This document shows positions 5,985 to 7,337 of a stretch of DNA of 7,337 nucleotides, in pieces. The stretch covers positions 1 to 7,337 of the forward strand of contig JASLIE010000022.1 in the NCBI GenBank assembly GCA_030152985.1, in the 5' to 3' direction. The stretch's first letter is position 1, and every line of letters begins with the position of its first letter. This DNA comes from Bacillaceae bacterium (GTDB lineage: Bacteria; Bacillota; Bacilli; Bacillales; Amphibacillaceae). The notes below the pieces were generated by a model that saw nothing but the letters and a program-made list of their open reading frames with translations, was not told the DNA's origin and ran no database searches. A program made the position numbers and the translations under genes.

Positions 5985-6350
5985 ATGTGGAAAGAGTTTA
6001 AGAACTTTGCATTCCAAGGGAATTTAATCGATATGGCAGTTGCTGTTATCTTCGGTTTTGCATTTGGTGAAATCGTTAATTCATTAGTTGATGACATTAT
6101 CATGCCACTTGTCGGAACGTTAATGGGAGGAATTGATTTTTCAAGTCTTTCAATTATGGTCGGTGATGCATCGATTGCATATGGACAATTTATACAAACA
6201 ATTGTTAACTTCTTGATTATTGCAGGATCAATCTTCTTAGTCTTACGCTTGATTTTAAAGAAAGACGTTGGTGTTGAAGAAGAGGAAGAGATCGACCCGC
6301 AAGAGGCCTTATTAACTGAAATTCGTGATTTATTAAAGGAACAAAAATAA
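5985..6350 (+). CDS. mscL: Large-conductance mechanosensitive channel
   Basis: A 121-residue homopentameric membrane channel that opens under membrane tension to release solutes during osmotic downshock. N-terminal amphipathic segment, then TM1 (about 13-43) with FAFQGNLIDMAVAVIFG and IIMPLVGTLMGGIDF (38-52), a short periplasmic loop, TM2 (about 68-92) beginning YGQFIQTIVNFLI, and the classic cytoplasmic helix LLTEIRDLLKEQK at the end. An acidic linker VEEEEEID precedes that helix. The length is slightly under that of E. coli MscL because the loop and linker are shorter. A20 replaces the Gly at the E. coli G22 pore position, and E29 replaces the usual Lys (K31). The ribosome binding site AGGAG (5971-5975) is 9 bases before the ATG. 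The gene stands alone between a divergent transporter gene and its own terminator. Confidence 0.97.
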   Translation: MWKEFKNFAFQGNLIDMAVAVIFGFAFGEIVNSLVDDIIMPLVGTLMGGIDFSSLSIMVGDASIAYGQFIQTIVNFLIIAGSIFLVLRLILKKDVGVEEEEEIDPQEALLTEIRDLLKEQK

Positions 6351-6395
6351 AGCTCTACACCTAGGGAGTCAAATCCCTAAGTGTAAGCTTTTTTT
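6349..6395 (+). terminator. Rho-independent terminator of mscL
   Basis: A long three-part stem: AAAGCT (6349-6354) with AGCTTT (6386-6391), TACAC (6356-6360) with GTGTA (6381-6385), and TAGGGA (6362-6367) with TCCCTA (6374-6379). It has one bulged C, one mismatch and a 6-base loop, and runs into a T tract ending at 6395. The stem starts inside the mscL stop codon. Confidence 0.92.
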
Positions 6396-6400
6396 ACTTT

Positions 6401-6430
6401 ATAGCATAAAAGTTATGCATGCTATATAAT
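6401..6430 (+). promoter_or_regulatory. Promoter with inverted repeat upstream of the isochorismatase-like gene
   Basis: TATAAT at 6425-6430, or TATATA at 6423-6428 preceded by TGC as an extended -10, gives a start near 6436. No -35 match is present; its place is taken by inverted repeats: GCATAA-AAG-TTATGC (6404-6418) nested with ATAGCAT (6401-6407) / ATGCTAT (6419-6425). This may be an operator or an activator site. Confidence 0.5.
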
Positions 6431-6446
6431 AAGTGGTAAGTATTCT

Positions 6447-6466
6447 AAGGAGGGGTTGATGCTTTG
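6447..6466 (+). promoter_or_regulatory. Ribosome binding site and TTG start of the isochorismatase-like gene
   Basis: AAGGAGG (6447-6453) is 10 bases before TTG at 6464. The only nearby ATG (6459) opens a two-codon frame, ATG CTT TGA, whose stop overlaps the TTG. A TTG start is therefore strongly favoured, possibly with coupling from the tiny frame. Confidence 0.7.
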
Positions 6467-6997
6467 AAAGATAATACAGTAGTGTTGCTTGTTGACGTTC
6501 AGGGGAAACTGGCTGAGATTATTTACGGAAGTGATAAGCTCCTTGAAAACATTGAGCTTTTAATAAAAGCCACTCAGAGATTGGGTATACCTATTATTTG
6601 GCTTGAGCAGTATCCAAAGGGACTGGGCCCGACACAAGAAGTGTTAAGCAGATATCTAAAAGACGAAGCCTATTTTGAAAAAATAAGTTTTAGTGCTTAT
6701 AAAAACAAAGCATTTAAAAGCTATCTTGATTCATTGAACAGAAAAAACATTCTTTTAACAGGCATTGAATCACATGTTTGTGTTTATCAAACAGGCAAAG
6801 ATTTACTTGCGGCTGATTATGCTGTTCAGATTGTTGAAGATGCAGTGTCCTCACGTACAAAAGAAAATAAGCAAATAGGAATCAAGAAGTTAAATCAGCT
6901 TGGTGCAACAAGCACTTCGGTAGAGATGGCCTTGTTTGAGCTAATGGAGACTGCAGAATATGAACACTTTCGTGAAATAAGTCGTTTAATTAAATAA
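6464..6997 (+). CDS. Isochorismatase-like cysteine hydrolase (ISOC1/ISOC2 type)
   Basis: A 177-residue predicted cytoplasmic hydrolase with the isochorismatase/nicotinamidase fold. The catalytic triad is visible: D11 in LLVDVQ, K73 in FEKISFSA, and nucleophile C106 in GIESHVCV. LEQYPKGLGPT (48-57), EDAVSSRT (125-132) and the ending EISRLIK closely resemble the eukaryotic ISOC1/ISOC2 branch rather than true isochorismatases or nicotinamidases. The substrate is unknown; no siderophore or NAD gene lies nearby, so neither role should be assumed. The start is TTG. Its promoter lies just after the mscL terminator. No hairpin separates it from the sigma-54 gene 39 bases downstream, so transcription may run on, subject to the cre between them. 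Confidence 0.88.
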   Translation: MKDNTVVLLVDVQGKLAEIIYGSDKLLENIELLIKATQRLGIPIIWLEQYPKGLGPTQEVLSRYLKDEAYFEKISFSAYKNKAFKSYLDSLNRKNILLTGIESHVCVYQTGKDLLAADYAVQIVEDAVSSRTKENKQIGIKKLNQLGATSTSVEMALFELMETAEYEHFREISRLIK

Positions 6998-7009
6998 GTT
7001 TGGACCAAA

Positions 7010-7025
7010 ATGTATACGCTTACAA
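7010..7025 (+). promoter_or_regulatory. cre site (CcpA operator) upstream of rpoN/sigL
   Basis: ATGTATACGCTTACAA matches the cre consensus WTGNAARCGNWWWCAW at 13 of 14 informative positions (one mismatch, T at 7015). It touches the sigma-54 ribosome binding site. In B. subtilis, CcpA represses sigL by a roadblock to transcribing polymerase at a cre before the gene; the position here suits the same mechanism. Confidence 0.85.
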
Positions 7026-7036
7026 GGAGGGGTAAA

Positions 7037-7337
7037 ATGAAGATTCAATTAAATCAAAGTCAAGCGCTCAATTTGAATATGACACAAAGCTTACAACAAT
7101 CGATTGAGCTTTTACGTTACTCAAATGATGAATTATTCGAGTTTCTACGCCAAGAAGCACTTGAACATCCCTTATTTGAATTGAAAACAAATAATCAGAC
7201 TGACTTTAACTTTGAACAGTTTGTTTCAACAAGCGAAGTGAGATGCGAAAGAACTAAGCTCCTTGATCAAATTAAGTGGCTTGAATTAAATGAAGATGAA
7301 AAAAAACAACTTGAATATTTAATTTTAAATTTAGATG
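7037..7337 (+). CDS. rpoN: RNA polymerase sigma-54 factor, N-terminal 100 residues (cut by window edge)
   Basis: The start of sigma-54 (SigL in Bacillus), which directs polymerase to -24/-12 promoters and needs AAA+ enhancer-binding activators. Residues 1-50 are Region I, Gln/Leu-rich, with the family pattern Q-x-L-x-L-x-M-T-x-x-L-x-Q-x-I-E-LL and NDELFEFLRQEALEHPLFE (30-48). A short variable acidic linker follows (about 51-70). Then LLDQIKWLELNEDEKK and LEYLILNLD (75-100) begin the core-binding region. AAGGAGG at 7024-7030 lies 6 bases before the ATG. The frame is open to the edge, so most of the protein is outside the window. In Bacillus sigma-54 serves amino acid, acetoin and fructan use, which fits the cre upstream. 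Confidence 0.95.
   Translation, partial: MKIQLNQSQALNLNMTQSLQQSIELLRYSNDELFEFLRQEALEHPLFELKTNNQTDFNFEQFVSTSEVRCERTKLLDQIKWLELNEDEKKQLEYLILNLD

Noticed and set aside
5829..6017. 62-codon minus-strand frame across the SulP-mscL gap
   Set aside because: Overlaps the mscL start and the SulP promoter region; low-complexity composition, no supporting motif.

Overview
The window reads as chromosomal DNA of a low-GC Gram-positive bacterium, most likely a member of the Bacillaceae. Reasons: AT-rich DNA, strong AGGAGG-type ribosome binding sites, Rho-independent hairpin terminators, two good matches to the CcpA catabolite-responsive element (cre), and Bacillus-type proteins (LytTR regulator beside a DUF485/acetate symporter pair, an NSAR/OSBS-type MenC, and sigma-54 preceded by a cre). 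No mobile element, CRISPR array, rRNA or tRNA was seen. No stretch over 300 bp lacks a gene; the longest gap is the 229 bp between the divergent sulP-type and mscL genes.

Layout. (1) Positions 31-2775, plus strand: a LytTR-family regulator with a degenerate receiver domain, then its terminator, then a DUF485 membrane protein and a cation/acetate symporter (ActP) separated by one base. The gap before the DUF485 gene holds a possible tandem LytTR-binding repeat and a cre site. The simplest model is LytTR activation and CcpA repression of acetate uptake. (2) Positions 2841-5755, minus strand: a SulP-family anion transporter with a STAS domain, its terminator, then an enolase-superfamily enzyme of the o-succinylbenzoate synthase / N-succinylamino acid racemase (MenC) family. 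MenC and actP converge on one bidirectional terminator. (3) The 5756-5984 gap has a likely sulP promoter, a cluster of TGTTA/TAACA inverted half-sites over its -35, and a structured, apparently Shine-Dalgarno-poor sulP leader. (4) Positions 5985-6350, plus strand: mscL with a strong terminator. (5) Positions 6464-6997: an isochorismatase-like cysteine hydrolase (ISOC type) with a TTG start. (6) From 7037 to the window edge: the first 100 codons of sigma-54 (rpoN/sigL), with a near-perfect cre touching its ribosome binding site.

The connecting theme is carbon-source control. Acetate uptake and sigma-54 both carry cre sites placed between promoter and start codon, where bound CcpA could block elongation. 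I found no clearly new multi-gene system. The best leads are the receiver domain lacking three conserved residues, the tandem repeat at exact 21-bp period, and the structured sulP leader.
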